DNA of 46,195 nt, from positions 1-46,195 of the forward strand of contig PWEK01000108.1 of NCBI GenBank assembly GCA_003553445.1. The letters are read 5' to 3'. The position numbers and the translations under genes were made by a program. Below, piece by piece: positions 19,541-28,242 of the stretch. This DNA comes from Elusimicrobiota bacterium (GTDB lineage: Bacteria; CG03; SLGR01). The notes beneath the pieces are model-generated. The model did not search any database. It was not told where the DNA came from and saw only the letters and a program-made list of their open reading frames with translations. Within the stretch, counting starts at the first letter, position 1. Every line of letters starts with the position of its first letter.

Positions 19541-20496
19541 ATTCACTCGAAAAAGCAAGGAGTGTTCTGCTGGAGGAGGGAAAGGCGCTTGAAAAGCTTT
19601 CATCCAGGCTTGATAGTGATTTTGAGAAAGCTGTGGAAATTATTTACTCCGCGCAGGGTAAGGTTATAGTGGCGGGCATGGGAAAGTCGGGGCTTGTGGG
19701 AAGAAAGGTTGCGGCCACGCTTTCATCTACCGGAACCCCTGCTTTATTTCTTCATGCATCCGAGAGCCTTCACGGAGACCTGGGGGTGGCAGAGAAAAAG
19801 GATGTATTCATGATTCTTTCAAACAGCGGTAAAACCCGGGAAATAGGCGATTTTCTTTCAGCGGTGAAGAATATTGGCGCCCGTTTGGTAGCAATTACCG
19901 GAACGAGGGACAACCAGCTTGCAAGAAACTGTGATGCGTCTATAGTGCTGGATATTGAAAGAGAGGCCTGCCCGATGAACCTCGCGCCCACTACTTCAAC
20001 CACTGCAATGCTGGCGATAGGCGATGCCCTGGCGATATCGCTTCTTGAGAGAAGGGGTTTCGGTCCCAGGGATTTTGCTTCATTGCACCCGGCAGGGACA
20101 CTGGGCAGAAAATTGCTGCTTAAAGTAAAGGACATAATAGGGAAGAAAGAGGTTAAGCCCTTTCTGCCCGGGGGGTCAACTGTAAAAGACGCCCTTTTGG
20201 TAATGACAAAGACGCGCGCGGGTGCGGCCTGCATAGTAGATGAGGAAGGGCGTTTGTTGGGTTACTTTACTGACGGGGATCTGAGACGCTGGATACAAAA
20301 AGATGAAAAACTGCTTTCAAGGCCGGTTGATGACGTTATGACCCGCAATCCCGTAACACTCTCCGAGGAGAGCCTCCTTATAAAGGCGAAAAATATTTTG
20401 AGGGATAATAAGTTTGACAACCTGCCTGTTGTAAACGGGAAAGAAAAAGTAACTGGAATAATAGATGAGCGTGATATTATTGAGGCCGGCCTGTAA
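19537..20496 (+). CDS. kdsD: Arabinose-5-phosphate isomerase KdsD (KpsF/GutQ family)
   Basis: Converts ribulose-5-phosphate to arabinose-5-phosphate, first step of Kdo synthesis. An N-terminal SIS domain (VIVAGMGKSGLVGRKVA, SESLHGDLGV, LSNSGKTREI, PTTSTTAML) is followed by two CBS domains (about residues 205-319), as in KdsD/KpsF. The start is set by GGAGG at 19525-19529, 7 nt before ATG 19537; this ATG overlaps the stop of the small zinc-ribbon gene. An upstream in-frame start at 19414 would read through that gene in another frame and is rejected. 319 aa, normal length. Confidence 0.92.
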   Translation: MNSLEKARSVLLEEGKALEKLSSRLDSDFEKAVEIIYSAQGKVIVAGMGKSGLVGRKVAATLSSTGTPALFLHASESLHGDLGVAEKKDVFMILSNSGKTREIGDFLSAVKNIGARLVAITGTRDNQLARNCDASIVLDIEREACPMNLAPTTSTTAMLAIGDALAISLLERRGFGPRDFASLHPAGTLGRKLLLKVKDIIGKKEVKPFLPGGSTVKDALLVMTKTRAGAACIVDEEGRLLGYFTDGDLRRWIQKDEKLLSRPVDDVMTRNPVTLSEESLLIKAKNILRDNKFDNLPVVNGKEKVTGIIDERDIIEAGL

Positions 20497-21038
20497 TGGA
20501 TAAGAAAATTAAAGAAAAGCTTGCGGCTATTGAGGTCGTTTTTATGGATGTTGACGGCGTGCTCACAGACGGTAGTGTTATTTATGTTGATAATGAAAGC
20601 CCCAGAATATGGAATGTTAAAGACAGGATGGCGGTGAAAATGCTAAGCAGGGTCACCCCCCCTGTAAGGACGGCATGGATTTCGGGAAGGTACACGGTTG
20701 AGCTTGCCAAAAGGGGAGAGGAGCTTTCTGTGGACAGGGTTTTTTCGGGGGTTGTAGAGAAGCTGCCTGTTTTAAAGAAGGTTCTTGAGGATTTTAAAAT
20801 ACCCTCTTCTAAAGCTATGTATATAGGCGACGACCTTGTTGATTTAGTGTGCATGAAAAATGTTTCTCTGGGCTGCTGTCCCTGTGACGCGCGCAGGGAA
20901 GTTGTAAACCAGGCGGATATTGTGGCCTCTCTGCCCGGCGGGCGCGGGGCGGTAAGGGAAATAATTGAGGATATTTTTAAGGCTAAAGGAATTTGGAAAG
21001 ATATAGTTAAGGCATACGAAAGCCGGGGTTATCTGTAA
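20496..21038 (+). CDS. kdsC: Kdo-8-phosphate phosphatase KdsC
   Basis: HAD-family phosphatase, 180 aa, releasing Kdo from Kdo-8-phosphate. It has FMDVDGVLTDGSVIY (nucleophile Asp and DxD), WISGR, EKLPVL with the conserved Lys and IGDDLVDL with the metal-binding aspartates. It is the small uncapped HAD form typical of KdsC tetramers. The ATG shares its first base with the preceding TAA (TAATG), and the stop overlaps the next ATG in the same way. With kdsD, kdsA and kdsB it completes the path from ribulose-5-phosphate to CMP-Kdo. Confidence 0.92.
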   Translation: MDKKIKEKLAAIEVVFMDVDGVLTDGSVIYVDNESPRIWNVKDRMAVKMLSRVTPPVRTAWISGRYTVELAKRGEELSVDRVFSGVVEKLPVLKKVLEDFKIPSSKAMYIGDDLVDLVCMKNVSLGCCPCDARREVVNQADIVASLPGGRGAVREIIEDIFKAKGIWKDIVKAYESRGYL

Positions 21039-21967
21039 TGGCCCGATTTAAAAAGGTATATAAATCGGATCCGGTAAGGTTTTTCAGGCATTTTCTGCTG
21101 GGGGTCTTTCTGGTGGCATTTCTTGTTTTTATCGTTATAATTCCTTACAGGGTATCCCTTATCCTCGGTAGTATAATTGGAAAAGCGTCCATGTATCTCT
21201 CTAAGTCTAACCGCAAAGTTGCGCTGGGAAACCTCATCACGGCTTTTCCTGAAAAAAACCCCTCTGAAATAAGGGGAATCTGCAGAAAAGCATTTTCAAA
21301 TCTTGGGATGAACCTGGTGGAGTTCGGGCTCCTTAATTTCAGGTCGAAAAAATTCTGGTTGAAAAGGGTGGATATAGAGGGTGACGAAATCCTGAAAAAG
21401 CATCTGGGCCAGGGCAAGGGGGTCGTTTATCTTACGGCCCATATCGGCAACTGGGAATTAATGGGTGCTTATTTGTCCATGACAGGCCATCCAATAAGCG
21501 TAGTGGCCAGGGAGTTGAGGGATAAATTTGTAAACAGTATTCTTGTTTATTTCCGGAAAAAAACAGGGGTGCATACAATATACAGAGACGGCAGGGCAAA
21601 CACAAAGAGAATGGTAAAGGCGCTCAGAAACGCCCGGGTTCTTGGAATTTTAATTGACCAGGATACCAAAGTGGGAGGGACATTTGTGGATTTTTTCGGG
21701 CGGGAGGCTTATACGCCGACAGCAGTGGCCCAGTTCGGAAGGCTCAAAGAAACTGTTATAATTCCCGGGTTTATAAGCCGCAGGAAAAACGGTAGCCACC
21801 TTATTACAGTTATGCCGCCGGTTGAAAAATCCGGAAATGACAAAGTTCAGACGCAGAGACACACCGGGATAATCGAGAGTTTTATAAGGAAGAATCCTTC
21901 ACAGTGGGTCTGGATGCACCCCAGGTGGAAAAGAAAAAAAGGGGTAAAGAAAAAAAGCGGTGCCTGA
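21038..21967 (+). CDS. LpxL/HtrB-type lipid A acyltransferase (stand-alone)
   Basis: 309-aa membrane-bound acyltransferase adding a secondary acyl chain to Kdo2-lipid A. One strong N-terminal helix (about residues 20-45) is followed by VALGNLITAFPEK, the catalytic TAHIGNWELMG with His135 and Glu140 (H-x4-E), LIDQDTKVGGTFVDFFG and the closing QWVWMHPRWKRK. It is a second enzyme of the class also found in the fusion at 12091, so this organism probably places two different secondary acyl chains. It sits between kdsC and lptC, overlapping both by short stretches. Confidence 0.88.
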   Translation: MARFKKVYKSDPVRFFRHFLLGVFLVAFLVFIVIIPYRVSLILGSIIGKASMYLSKSNRKVALGNLITAFPEKNPSEIRGICRKAFSNLGMNLVEFGLLNFRSKKFWLKRVDIEGDEILKKHLGQGKGVVYLTAHIGNWELMGAYLSMTGHPISVVARELRDKFVNSILVYFRKKTGVHTIYRDGRANTKRMVKALRNARVLGILIDQDTKVGGTFVDFFGREAYTPTAVAQFGRLKETVIIPGFISRRKNGSHLITVMPPVEKSGNDKVQTQRHTGIIESFIRKNPSQWVWMHPRWKRKKGVKKKSGA

Positions 21968-22505
21968 AAATAAAAAAAACTGTTTTCGTTTTATTATGTG
22001 CTTCAAGCTTCTTCTGTCTCTTTTTATTGCCGGATGCGGGCTGGAGGGGGTCTCCCCCCCGGTTGAAGGGGAGTCCCGGCATGAGGAAAGAATAAAGGGC
22101 TTTACCTTCACCGAGTCTGACGGGGCGTCAAAGGTATGGGAGCTTGCGGGGCGCTCGGCAAGATTGGAGAGATCGGGAGAGAAAGATAGAATACACATAT
22201 ATGATTTTGAAGTGGAATTTTTTCAGGAGGGGGAGGATGATACTTTACTGGAGGCTTCCAGGGGGGTTTTTATAAGAGAAGACAGAATCTTTTATACGGA
22301 AGGGGATGTTTTACTCCTCTCCGGAGACAGGAAGATAGAGACCTCGGATATAAAATGGGACCCCCGGACAGGGGGTTTTGAAACCTCCCGGCGGGTGAAA
22401 ATAACCACCCCTGACGGCATAATAAGAGGCAGGGGAATGACAGCAAGCAGGGATCTCAGGGAGATTCACCTTAAGGAAGAGATAACCGGGGATATAAGCG
22501 GATGA
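21960..22505 (+). CDS. lptC: LPS export protein LptC, predicted lipoprotein form
   Basis: 181 aa. A short N-terminal hydrophobic stretch ends in LFIAGC, a good lipobox, so the protein may be lipidated at Cys rather than anchored by a helix as in E. coli LptC. The rest is beta-rich with LptC/OstA-like repeats: GFTFTESDG, EASRGVFI, IFYTEGDVLLLS and VKITTPDGIIRGRGMTAS. It overlaps the acyltransferase by 8 nt and lptA by 4 nt. GTG 21960 or ATG 21996 could be the start; both keep the lipobox. It would bridge the LptBFG transporter and LptA. Confidence 0.8.
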   Translation: MPENKKNCFRFIMCFKLLLSLFIAGCGLEGVSPPVEGESRHEERIKGFTFTESDGASKVWELAGRSARLERSGEKDRIHIYDFEVEFFQEGEDDTLLEASRGVFIREDRIFYTEGDVLLLSGDRKIETSDIKWDPRTGGFETSRRVKITTPDGIIRGRGMTASRDLREIHLKEEITGDISG

Positions 22506-23155
22506 GAAGGCTTCTTTCTGCAGCAGTATTTTTTCTTGCCTCTGCTTCTTTATGCTATGGGGGGTTCTCCATAGACAGTGACAGCTTAGAGTTGCTTGAA
22601 AAGGGAGAAATAAGTAAATTTAAAGGGAATGTCCGTATAACCGGTGAAAATTTTACTATAAATTCCGAAACCGCGGAATCGGACAGAAGGGCCGGCTTTA
22701 TGACTTTGGAGGGTGATGTAGATATAAACTACAGCTCCGATACCTGGAGGTTTTCGGCAAGCTGCGATACTGCAAAAATTGATGAGCATTCTGAAATGAT
22801 TTATCTCAAAGGAAATACAAGGAGTATATATTACACCCCGCAGGAGGAAGAAAGCACCCGGGTTATATGTTATGCCGATGAGGCGGATATTGATTATTCC
22901 GCAAACAGAAGAGCCTTTTTTAAGGGAAATGTGAGGGTGGAGAGAGAGGGGTTGAGAATTTTTTCACAAAGGGCCGAGTATTATAATGACGAAGAGTTCA
23001 TTGAGTTTACCCAAAACCCTTATGCATACAGTGTTTTAGATGAAGCCGAGACAAGATATTCGGGAGAGATAATAAGTGTTTACATAAGTGAGAACAGAAT
23101 TACAATAGAGGGAGATGCCCGGGCTCGGGTTAGGGTGGATGAGTCTGAGATGTGA
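22502..23155 (+). CDS. lptA: LPS transport periplasmic protein LptA (OstA-like)
   Basis: 217-aa exported beta-jellyroll protein forming the periplasmic bridge for LPS. It has a clear signal peptide (MRRLLSAAVFFLASASLCYG). Repeated OstA-type units follow: SKFKGNVRITGENFTI, MTLEGDVDI, IYLKGNTRS, AFFKGNVRVEREGLRI and ITIEGDARARV. The ATG overlaps the lptC stop, and lptB begins inside its last codons. At 217 aa it is a little longer than the E. coli protein (185), allowing additional turns of the jellyroll. Confidence 0.85.
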   Translation: MRRLLSAAVFFLASASLCYGGFSIDSDSLELLEKGEISKFKGNVRITGENFTINSETAESDRRAGFMTLEGDVDINYSSDTWRFSASCDTAKIDEHSEMIYLKGNTRSIYYTPQEEESTRVICYADEADIDYSANRRAFFKGNVRVEREGLRIFSQRAEYYNDEEFIEFTQNPYAYSVLDEAETRYSGEIISVYISENRITIEGDARARVRVDESEM

Positions 23156-23858
23156 AAACCTGGTAAAAAGCTTTCATAAGAGGAAGGTTGTTGACGGTGT
23201 TTCTCTGTCGGTTGAACCGGGGAAGATAGTGGGGCTTCTTGGCCCAAACGGCGCGGGCAAGACAACGACCTTCAATATGATTGCCGGGCTTATAAGCCCT
23301 GACGAGGGAAGTGTTTACAGGGGCGGCAGTGAAATCACAAAGCTTCCCATGTATAAAAGGGCCCGGATGGGAGTGGGTTATCTTACGCAGGAGCCTTCAA
23401 TCTTCAGGGCTCTTTCGGTGGAGGATAATTTGAAGGCTATCCTGGAGACGGTTTATAAAAACAAGAAGGAGGTTAGTAAAAGGTGCGAGGAACTCCTTGA
23501 TAAGCTCGGGATAGCAAAGGTAAGAAAACAGAAGGCTATGCTTCTTTCCGGGGGGGAGAAAAGGCGCGTGGAGATTGCAAGGGCGCTGATAAGGGAGCCC
23601 CGCATAATGCTTCTTGATGAGCCTTTTGTCGGGATAGATCCCATAGCCGTGGCGGATATACAGAATATTGTTTATGATTTTAAAAAGGAGGGCCTTGGAA
23701 TTCTTATTACGGATCATAATGTACGGGAGACCCTTGAAGTTATTGACAGCGCTTATATAATGTATGATGGTAAAATACTCTTTTCCGGTACGGGGCAGGA
23801 GCTTTTAGATAACCCCGAAGCCAGGAAGATTTATCTTGGGCAAAAGTTCAGGATGTAG
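23139..23858 (+). CDS. lptB: LPS export ABC transporter ATPase LptB
   Basis: 239-aa ABC ATPase energising LPS extraction from the inner membrane. It has Walker A GPNGAGKT (residues 35-42), Q-loop YLTQEPSIFR, signature LSGGEKRRVEIARAL, Walker B IMLLDEPFVGIDP and ITDHNVRETL (H-loop), all hallmark LptB text. ATG 23139 overlaps lptA by 17 nt and lets the protein start MSLRCENLVKSF. LptF/LptG, its membrane partners, and LptD/LptE are not in the window. In many relatives rpoN follows; here hpf follows directly after 21 nt. Confidence 0.95.
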   Translation: MSLRCENLVKSFHKRKVVDGVSLSVEPGKIVGLLGPNGAGKTTTFNMIAGLISPDEGSVYRGGSEITKLPMYKRARMGVGYLTQEPSIFRALSVEDNLKAILETVYKNKKEVSKRCEELLDKLGIAKVRKQKAMLLSGGEKRRVEIARALIREPRIMLLDEPFVGIDPIAVADIQNIVYDFKKEGLGILITDHNVRETLEVIDSAYIMYDGKILFSGTGQELLDNPEARKIYLGQKFRM

Positions 23859-23879
23859 AATGAAGAAAGGAAAAATTAA

Positions 23880-24413
23880 ATGCAGGTAAATGTAACAGCA
23901 AGACATACAAAGCTCACTCCGGCTTTAAAGGAGTATGCAGAAAAAAAGCTTCTGCAGGTAAAGAAATATGTTGAAAAGATTACTACCGCTCATATCATAC
24001 TCAATGTTGAAAAAGACAGGCATATTGCGGAAGTTGTTCTGGATATTTCGAAGCATAAAATTGCGGCTAAAGCCGTTGCGGGTGATATGTACGGGGCTAT
24101 TGACCTTGTGATGGACAAGGCATCAAAACAGGTAAAAAAGCACATGGATAAGGTGAAAGAACACAGAGAACTTCCTTATTCTGTTGTGGCCGATGTAGTA
24201 TTCGACGGGAAGGGGGTAGCCAGATCAAAGACTCCTCCGAAAATAAAGGATGTAAAGGAGTACAGGATAAAAGAGCAGTCGATATTGGAGGCTGTCGAAA
24301 CCATGGAAAAAAGGAACCATAATTTTTGTGTTTTCAAAAATGTTGACGGCGGCAGAACAAACATAGTTTACAAAAGGGAAGACGGCTCCCGCGGATTATT
24401 AATATTAAAGTAA
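23880..24413 (+). CDS. hpf: Ribosome hibernation promoting factor, long form
   Basis: 177 aa. The N-terminal S30AE/HPF domain (MQVNVTARHTKLTPALKEYAEKK... IAEVVLDISK, about residues 1-105) binds the 30S decoding site. The C-terminal domain (about 120-177; IKEQSILEAVETMEKRNHNF and IVYKREDGSRGLL) is the dimerisation domain of long HPF that forms 100S ribosomes without RMF. The start follows AAAGGAAAAA. It is a standard member of the lptB-hpf-ptsN-rapZ neighbourhood, linking translation shut-down with PTS state. Confidence 0.92.
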   Translation: MQVNVTARHTKLTPALKEYAEKKLLQVKKYVEKITTAHIILNVEKDRHIAEVVLDISKHKIAAKAVAGDMYGAIDLVMDKASKQVKKHMDKVKEHRELPYSVVADVVFDGKGVARSKTPPKIKDVKEYRIKEQSILEAVETMEKRNHNFCVFKNVDGGRTNIVYKREDGSRGLLILK

Positions 24414-24450
24414 CCTTAAGGGAGGGGAATAGAATGAAGGGAGATACAGG

Positions 24451-24906
24451 ATGAAAATAAAGGAATTTCTCAGCAGGGAGTGTATAAAGCTTGAGCTGGA
24501 AGAGACTGAGAAGGAGGGCCACATAAAAGAAATGGTTCAGATACTTATAGATGCCGGCAAGATTGATGCCGGTCAGATGGATACAGTATTTGAAAAGCTT
24601 ATGGATAGGGAGAGAATGGGTTCTACCGGGATAGGAGAGGGTATGGCTATCCCGCATGTCAGGGTGGAGAAGATTGATGAAATAGTAGGCGCGCTGGGTG
24701 TATCAAAAGAAGGAATCGATTTTGATTCCCTTGACGGAGAGCCTGTCTATATTTCTTTCTTGCTGCTGACTCCGGTTGAGGCAAAAAATGAGCACCTGAA
24801 AGCACTCTCCGAAATTTCACTTTTTCTTAAGGACTCATATTACAGAGAGGAATTAAGGTCGGCTTCAAATATGAAGCAGGCATATAAACTGATAAAAAGG
24901 GTATAA
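24451..24906 (+). CDS. ptsN: PTS IIA-like nitrogen regulatory protein PtsN
   Basis: 151-aa EIIA of the fructose/mannitol/Ntr class. The phosphorylated histidine is His69 in GMAIPHVRV, inside the usual GSTGIGEG-x-AIPH motif. The rest matches the family (FLLLTPVEAKNEHLKALSEIS). No IIB or IIC of the fructose type accompanies it, as expected for a regulatory EIIA-Ntr. It lies between hpf and hprK. GGGAG 7 nt before ATG 24451 sets the start. Partner EI/HPr proteins are encoded a few kilobases downstream in the same run. Confidence 0.92.
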   Translation: MKIKEFLSRECIKLELEETEKEGHIKEMVQILIDAGKIDAGQMDTVFEKLMDRERMGSTGIGEGMAIPHVRVEKIDEIVGALGVSKEGIDFDSLDGEPVYISFLLLTPVEAKNEHLKALSEISLFLKDSYYREELRSASNMKQAYKLIKRV

Positions 24907-24912
24907 CCGTCA

Positions 24913-25836
24913 GTGAATAACCCGGAAAAAACGCTTAAAAAAGTTCTGCTGAGTATATGCGAGTCTGTTGAGTTTACAATTATATCGGGCAAAAAGAATA
25001 TAAATGAAAGAACTGTAAAATTTGACAGGGTCAATGTGCTGGGGCTGGAGCTTGCGGGCTTTGTAAAAACCCTCCGGCCCGGTCAGCTGCAGGTGATAGA
25101 CTCTAATGGAATAAACTATTTGAAATCCCTTGGAGCAACGGAACGCGAAAAAAACCTCAAAAGTATTTTTTCCCGTAAGATACCTGCCGTTTTTTTTCCG
25201 GCAGGCGCCAGGCCGGATAAAATTTTTAAAAAAGTGGCGGAGTCATACGGTGTTCCTTTGATTTCTGCGGATTATGACCGCTGGAGTTTCGTCCGGATGG
25301 CGGAGGCTGAACTTGAGGATCTTTTTGCACCTGTGATTGATTACAGGGGCACAATGATGGAGGTTTATGGCGTTGGGGTTCTTATCAGCGGTAAGAGCAA
25401 TGTCGGAAAAAGCGAGTGCGCGATTGACCTCCTGCAGAGAGGTCACCGTATGATCGGGGATGATATTATAGAATTAAAAAGAAGGGGAAGCGGAACGCTT
25501 TTGGCCGGCGGAAAGTACCCCATATCAAATAGAATGGAGTTGAGAGGCATCGGCATAGTAGATATCGTCAGGCTTTTCGGTATATCCGCCATAAAGGAAA
25601 TTCAGAGGATTGATCTTATAGTTGAGCTGGAGAGGTGGAACCCCGAGAAAACCTATGACCGCCTGGGCCTTGAGGAAAAACACCGGGAAATACTGGATGT
25701 GAAAGTGCCCTATAAAGAGGTTCCGGTTGCTCCGGGAAGAAATACCGCTATTTTGGTGGAGGTGTCTGCCATGAATCACAGGCTTAGAAAAAAAGGCATT
25801 GTTGCGGCCCAGGAGCTTGAAAACGAGGTTCTCTAG
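24913..25836 (+). CDS. hprK: HPr kinase/phosphorylase HprK
   Basis: 307-aa bifunctional enzyme that phosphorylates and dephosphorylates HPr on Ser46. The N-terminal domain is followed by the P-loop ISGKSNVGKSE (about residues 158-168), then the catalytic GHRMIGDDIIE and the signature MELRGIGIVDIVRLFG; the C-terminal PGRNTAILVEVSAMN is also typical. GTG 24913 starts 6 nt after ptsN. The downstream HPr has Ser46, so the pair is likely functional. Some proteobacterial HprK proteins are shorter; this one has the full two-domain length. Confidence 0.93.
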   Translation: MNNPEKTLKKVLLSICESVEFTIISGKKNINERTVKFDRVNVLGLELAGFVKTLRPGQLQVIDSNGINYLKSLGATEREKNLKSIFSRKIPAVFFPAGARPDKIFKKVAESYGVPLISADYDRWSFVRMAEAELEDLFAPVIDYRGTMMEVYGVGVLISGKSNVGKSECAIDLLQRGHRMIGDDIIELKRRGSGTLLAGGKYPISNRMELRGIGIVDIVRLFGISAIKEIQRIDLIVELERWNPEKTYDRLGLEEKHREILDVKVPYKEVPVAPGRNTAILVEVSAMNHRLRKKGIVAAQELENEVL

Positions 25837-25858
25837 TGTATAAGGGGCGGTAAGGATA

Positions 25859-26728
25859 ATGATTAGGAGGCCGGAAATAATAATTGTAACGGGGCTTTCG
25901 GGCGCCGGAAGGAGTACCGCAATAAAATCAATTGAGGATTTTGGAGGATTTTGCGTTGATAATATGCCTGCGGCTCTTATAGAGAAATTTATCGGTCTTT
26001 TGAAGGGGTCGGACTTTTCAAAGTCCCTTGTTGCTCTGGGGGTGGATGTGAGAAGCCGTGGATTTATGGAGGGTATTCCCGGGGTTTTTTCCGCTGTGGA
26101 AAATATGGGTTACGAAAGCAATATAATATTTCTTGAATCCTCGGATTCCGCCATAATAAGGCGCTACAGCGAATCCAGGCACAGGCATCCGCTGAGCTGC
26201 GAGGAGGAAACCCTTCCGGAAACTATAAAATCCGAGCGTGAGCAGCTTGCGCCCCTGAGAGAAAGAGCCCGTCATATAATTGACACTACGGCGCTAACTC
26301 CCCACGAATTAAAAAAGAAGCTTAGAGATATCCTTTTTGAGGGTGAATCGGATTTTATTCATATAAATATAATAGCTTTCGGATTTAAGTACGGAATACC
26401 CGAGGAAGCGGATATGATAATAGATACGAGGTTTCTGCCGAATCCGCATTATGATACGAGATTTTCTTTTAAGACGGGAAAAGACAGGCAGGTCCGTGAT
26501 TTTATTATGAAAGAAGAGCTCAGTATGGAGTTTGTTCAAAAATACAGGGATCTTCTGGATTTTCTTTTACCCAATTATGTAAAAGAGGGAAAGTCATATC
26601 TTAACATAGGTGTTGGTTGTACCGGAGGCAGACACCGCTCTGTGACCATCGCGTCAATTATTTCAAAGCATATTGAAGAGAAAGGGCACAGACCGCATGT
26701 GACAAACAGGGATATCGACAGAAAATGA
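25859..26728 (+). CDS. rapZ: RapZ/YvcJ family nucleotide-binding protein
   Basis: 289-aa P-loop protein. In E. coli RapZ senses glucosamine-6-phosphate and steers RNase E to the GlmZ RNA, controlling GlmS and thus envelope precursors. Visible: Walker A GLSGAGRS (12-19), FCVDNMPAALI, LGVDVRSRGFM, the linker with RHRHPLS, and the C-terminal phosphate-binding GCTGGRHRSVTIA. The product overlaps the IIA gene by 4 nt (ATGA), the usual hprK-rapZ-IIA(Man) order. Whether an RNA target exists here is unknown. Confidence 0.92.
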   Translation: MIRRPEIIIVTGLSGAGRSTAIKSIEDFGGFCVDNMPAALIEKFIGLLKGSDFSKSLVALGVDVRSRGFMEGIPGVFSAVENMGYESNIIFLESSDSAIIRRYSESRHRHPLSCEEETLPETIKSEREQLAPLRERARHIIDTTALTPHELKKKLRDILFEGESDFIHINIIAFGFKYGIPEEADMIIDTRFLPNPHYDTRFSFKTGKDRQVRDFIMKEELSMEFVQKYRDLLDFLLPNYVKEGKSYLNIGVGCTGGRHRSVTIASIISKHIEEKGHRPHVTNRDIDRK

Positions 26729-27129
26729 AGCCGCGAATACTTATTTTTTCTCACGGCGGCCTTGCGGAAGAGCTTCTTAAGGTTGCTTATGACATAACGG
26801 GAAAGAAGTCGGGAGTGGAGGCTTTAGGGGTTTACAGGTGTCAGTCAGCGGAGTCGGTTAAGTCCCGTTTTTCTGAAACGGTTGAAAGATTAGTCCGTGA
26901 GGGCTCTTTACTTGTTCTGACAGATATGCTAGGGGGAACCCCCAGCAATATTACAATGAGAAATCTGGTAAGCGGGCGAATGGAGGTTGTCTCCGGGGTT
27001 AACCTTCCGATGCTTATAGTAGCATTGCAGAAAAAAGATACTGTAAGTGATGTTAAGGAGCTGGCTTCGGTTGTTTCGCGGGCAGGAAGAAGGAGCTGCA
27101 TTGACTGCAGAAAGGAAATGGGTGTCTAA
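26725..27129 (+). CDS. PTS mannose-family EIIA component
   Basis: 134-aa EIIA of the mannose/sorbose/fructose (Man) class. His10 in ILIFSHGGLAEEL is the phosphorylation site, and LVLTDMLGGTPSN is the conserved second strand-turn of the fold. It receives phosphate from HPr and passes it to the IIB encoded directly downstream, whose GTG overlaps this gene by 8 nt. In many proteobacteria only this IIA remains as a regulator; here the whole transporter follows. Sugar specificity cannot be read from the sequence. Confidence 0.9.
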   Translation: MKPRILIFSHGGLAEELLKVAYDITGKKSGVEALGVYRCQSAESVKSRFSETVERLVREGSLLVLTDMLGGTPSNITMRNLVSGRMEVVSGVNLPMLIVALQKKDTVSDVKELASVVSRAGRRSCIDCRKEMGV

Positions 27130-27607
27130 AGTAATATTCAGGATTGATGACCGCATGATACACGGGCAGGTGATTGAGGGGTGGGTTCATGCCCTGAAAT
27201 TAACGAGGATTACAGTAGTATCCGACAGGATAAAGGGGGATAAGGCGTACAGTAAACTCCTTGAGTTTTCTGTGCCATCTGAAGTGAGGATTGACATATT
27301 TGGTATTGAAGAGGCAGCCGAAGAAATTGAAAACGGGTATCTTGATGAAGAGGATACTATTATTCTTTTTGAAAAACCTCGGGATGTAATCGATCTGATG
27401 GATTACGGGATTAAGATTAAGAGTTTAAATGTAGGTTGCATGCATTTTGACGGATGCAACAGAAAAATCAAAAGAAATATTGCGGTAAATGAAGATGATA
27501 TAATGGATTTTAAGGAGATTGATTCAATGGGAACAAAAGTTGAGGCGAGGGCGCTCCCCAAGGATAGGGAAATCGACCTAATGGAGCTTATAAACAGAAT
27601 AAAATGA
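27122..27607 (+). CDS. PTS mannose-family EIIB component
   Basis: 161-aa IIB. It begins VSKVIFRIDDRMIHGQVIEGW, with His14 the phosphorylation site of Man-type IIB. VGCMHFDG-CNRKI, FKEIDSMGTKVEARALP also fit the family. I place the start at GTG 27122, preceded by AAAGGA, so that the protein begins at the family N-terminus. A longer upstream reading (ATG 27047) overlaps IIA in another frame and adds unrelated residues. It is followed by IIC with a 4-nt overlap. Confidence 0.9.
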   Translation: MSKVIFRIDDRMIHGQVIEGWVHALKLTRITVVSDRIKGDKAYSKLLEFSVPSEVRIDIFGIEEAAEEIENGYLDEEDTIILFEKPRDVIDLMDYGIKIKSLNVGCMHFDGCNRKIKRNIAVNEDDIMDFKEIDSMGTKVEARALPKDREIDLMELINRIK

Positions 27608-28242
27608 AAATGCTCATAGTATCATTGCTGGGGGGTTTTTTTATGACGGATGCTGTTGCATTCGGGCAGTTCATGTTTTCCAGGCCAATTTTTGCCGCGC
27701 CCGTAACGGGTCTTGTGTTGGGGGATGTTACTACGGGGCTTTATGTGGGCATGATAATGGAGCTGGTGTGGATAACGGTTGTGCCTTTGGGAAATGTTGT
27801 GCCGCCTGATGCCACAGTGGTTTCAGTTTCTGCCACCCACATAGCCAGTGTAGCCGGCGGGGATAAAGGATATATCGTCTTTTTAATTCTGATTCTTGTT
27901 CCCCTGGGCATTTTGTTTAAGAAGGTGGATGTTCTCCAGAGAGAGTTTAACGCATATTTTGCGCATAAAATGGAGGAGAGGCTGGAAGAGGGGGATATTT
28001 CGTATATAGACAGGGGAACTTATTTAAGTCTGGGGCTGTTTTTTCTCAAGGGTTTTCTTTTTCTGCTTATATTAATATGGGCTGGAACGGAGATATTCCC
28101 GTTTATATACAGCGGGTTCGGAGAAAATCTGCAGGAGGCGCTGGGCGGCACATTCTTTGTTCTTCCCGCGGCCGGACTGGGGACTGCAATAAGCACTTTT
28201 ATGTTTAAAAAATCACAGAGTAAAGATAAGGACAGGCGATGA
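27604..28242 (+). CDS. PTS mannose-family EIIC component (membrane)
   Basis: 212-aa polytopic membrane protein forming part of the sugar channel. The family signature is clear: GGFFMTDAVAFGQFMFSRP, APVTGLVLGDVTTGLYVG, then ELVWITVVPLGNVVPPDA. A cytoplasmic stretch with FNAYFAHKMEERLEEG and a further hydrophobic half follow. It is shorter than the usual 250-270 aa of ManY-type IIC, but the conserved front half is complete. It overlaps both IIB and IID by 4 nt, so the components are made in equal amounts. Confidence 0.88.
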   Translation: MKMLIVSLLGGFFMTDAVAFGQFMFSRPIFAAPVTGLVLGDVTTGLYVGMIMELVWITVVPLGNVVPPDATVVSVSATHIASVAGGDKGYIVFLILILVPLGILFKKVDVLQREFNAYFAHKMEERLEEGDISYIDRGTYLSLGLFFLKGFLFLLILIWAGTEIFPFIYSGFGENLQEALGGTFFVLPAAGLGTAISTFMFKKSQSKDKDRR

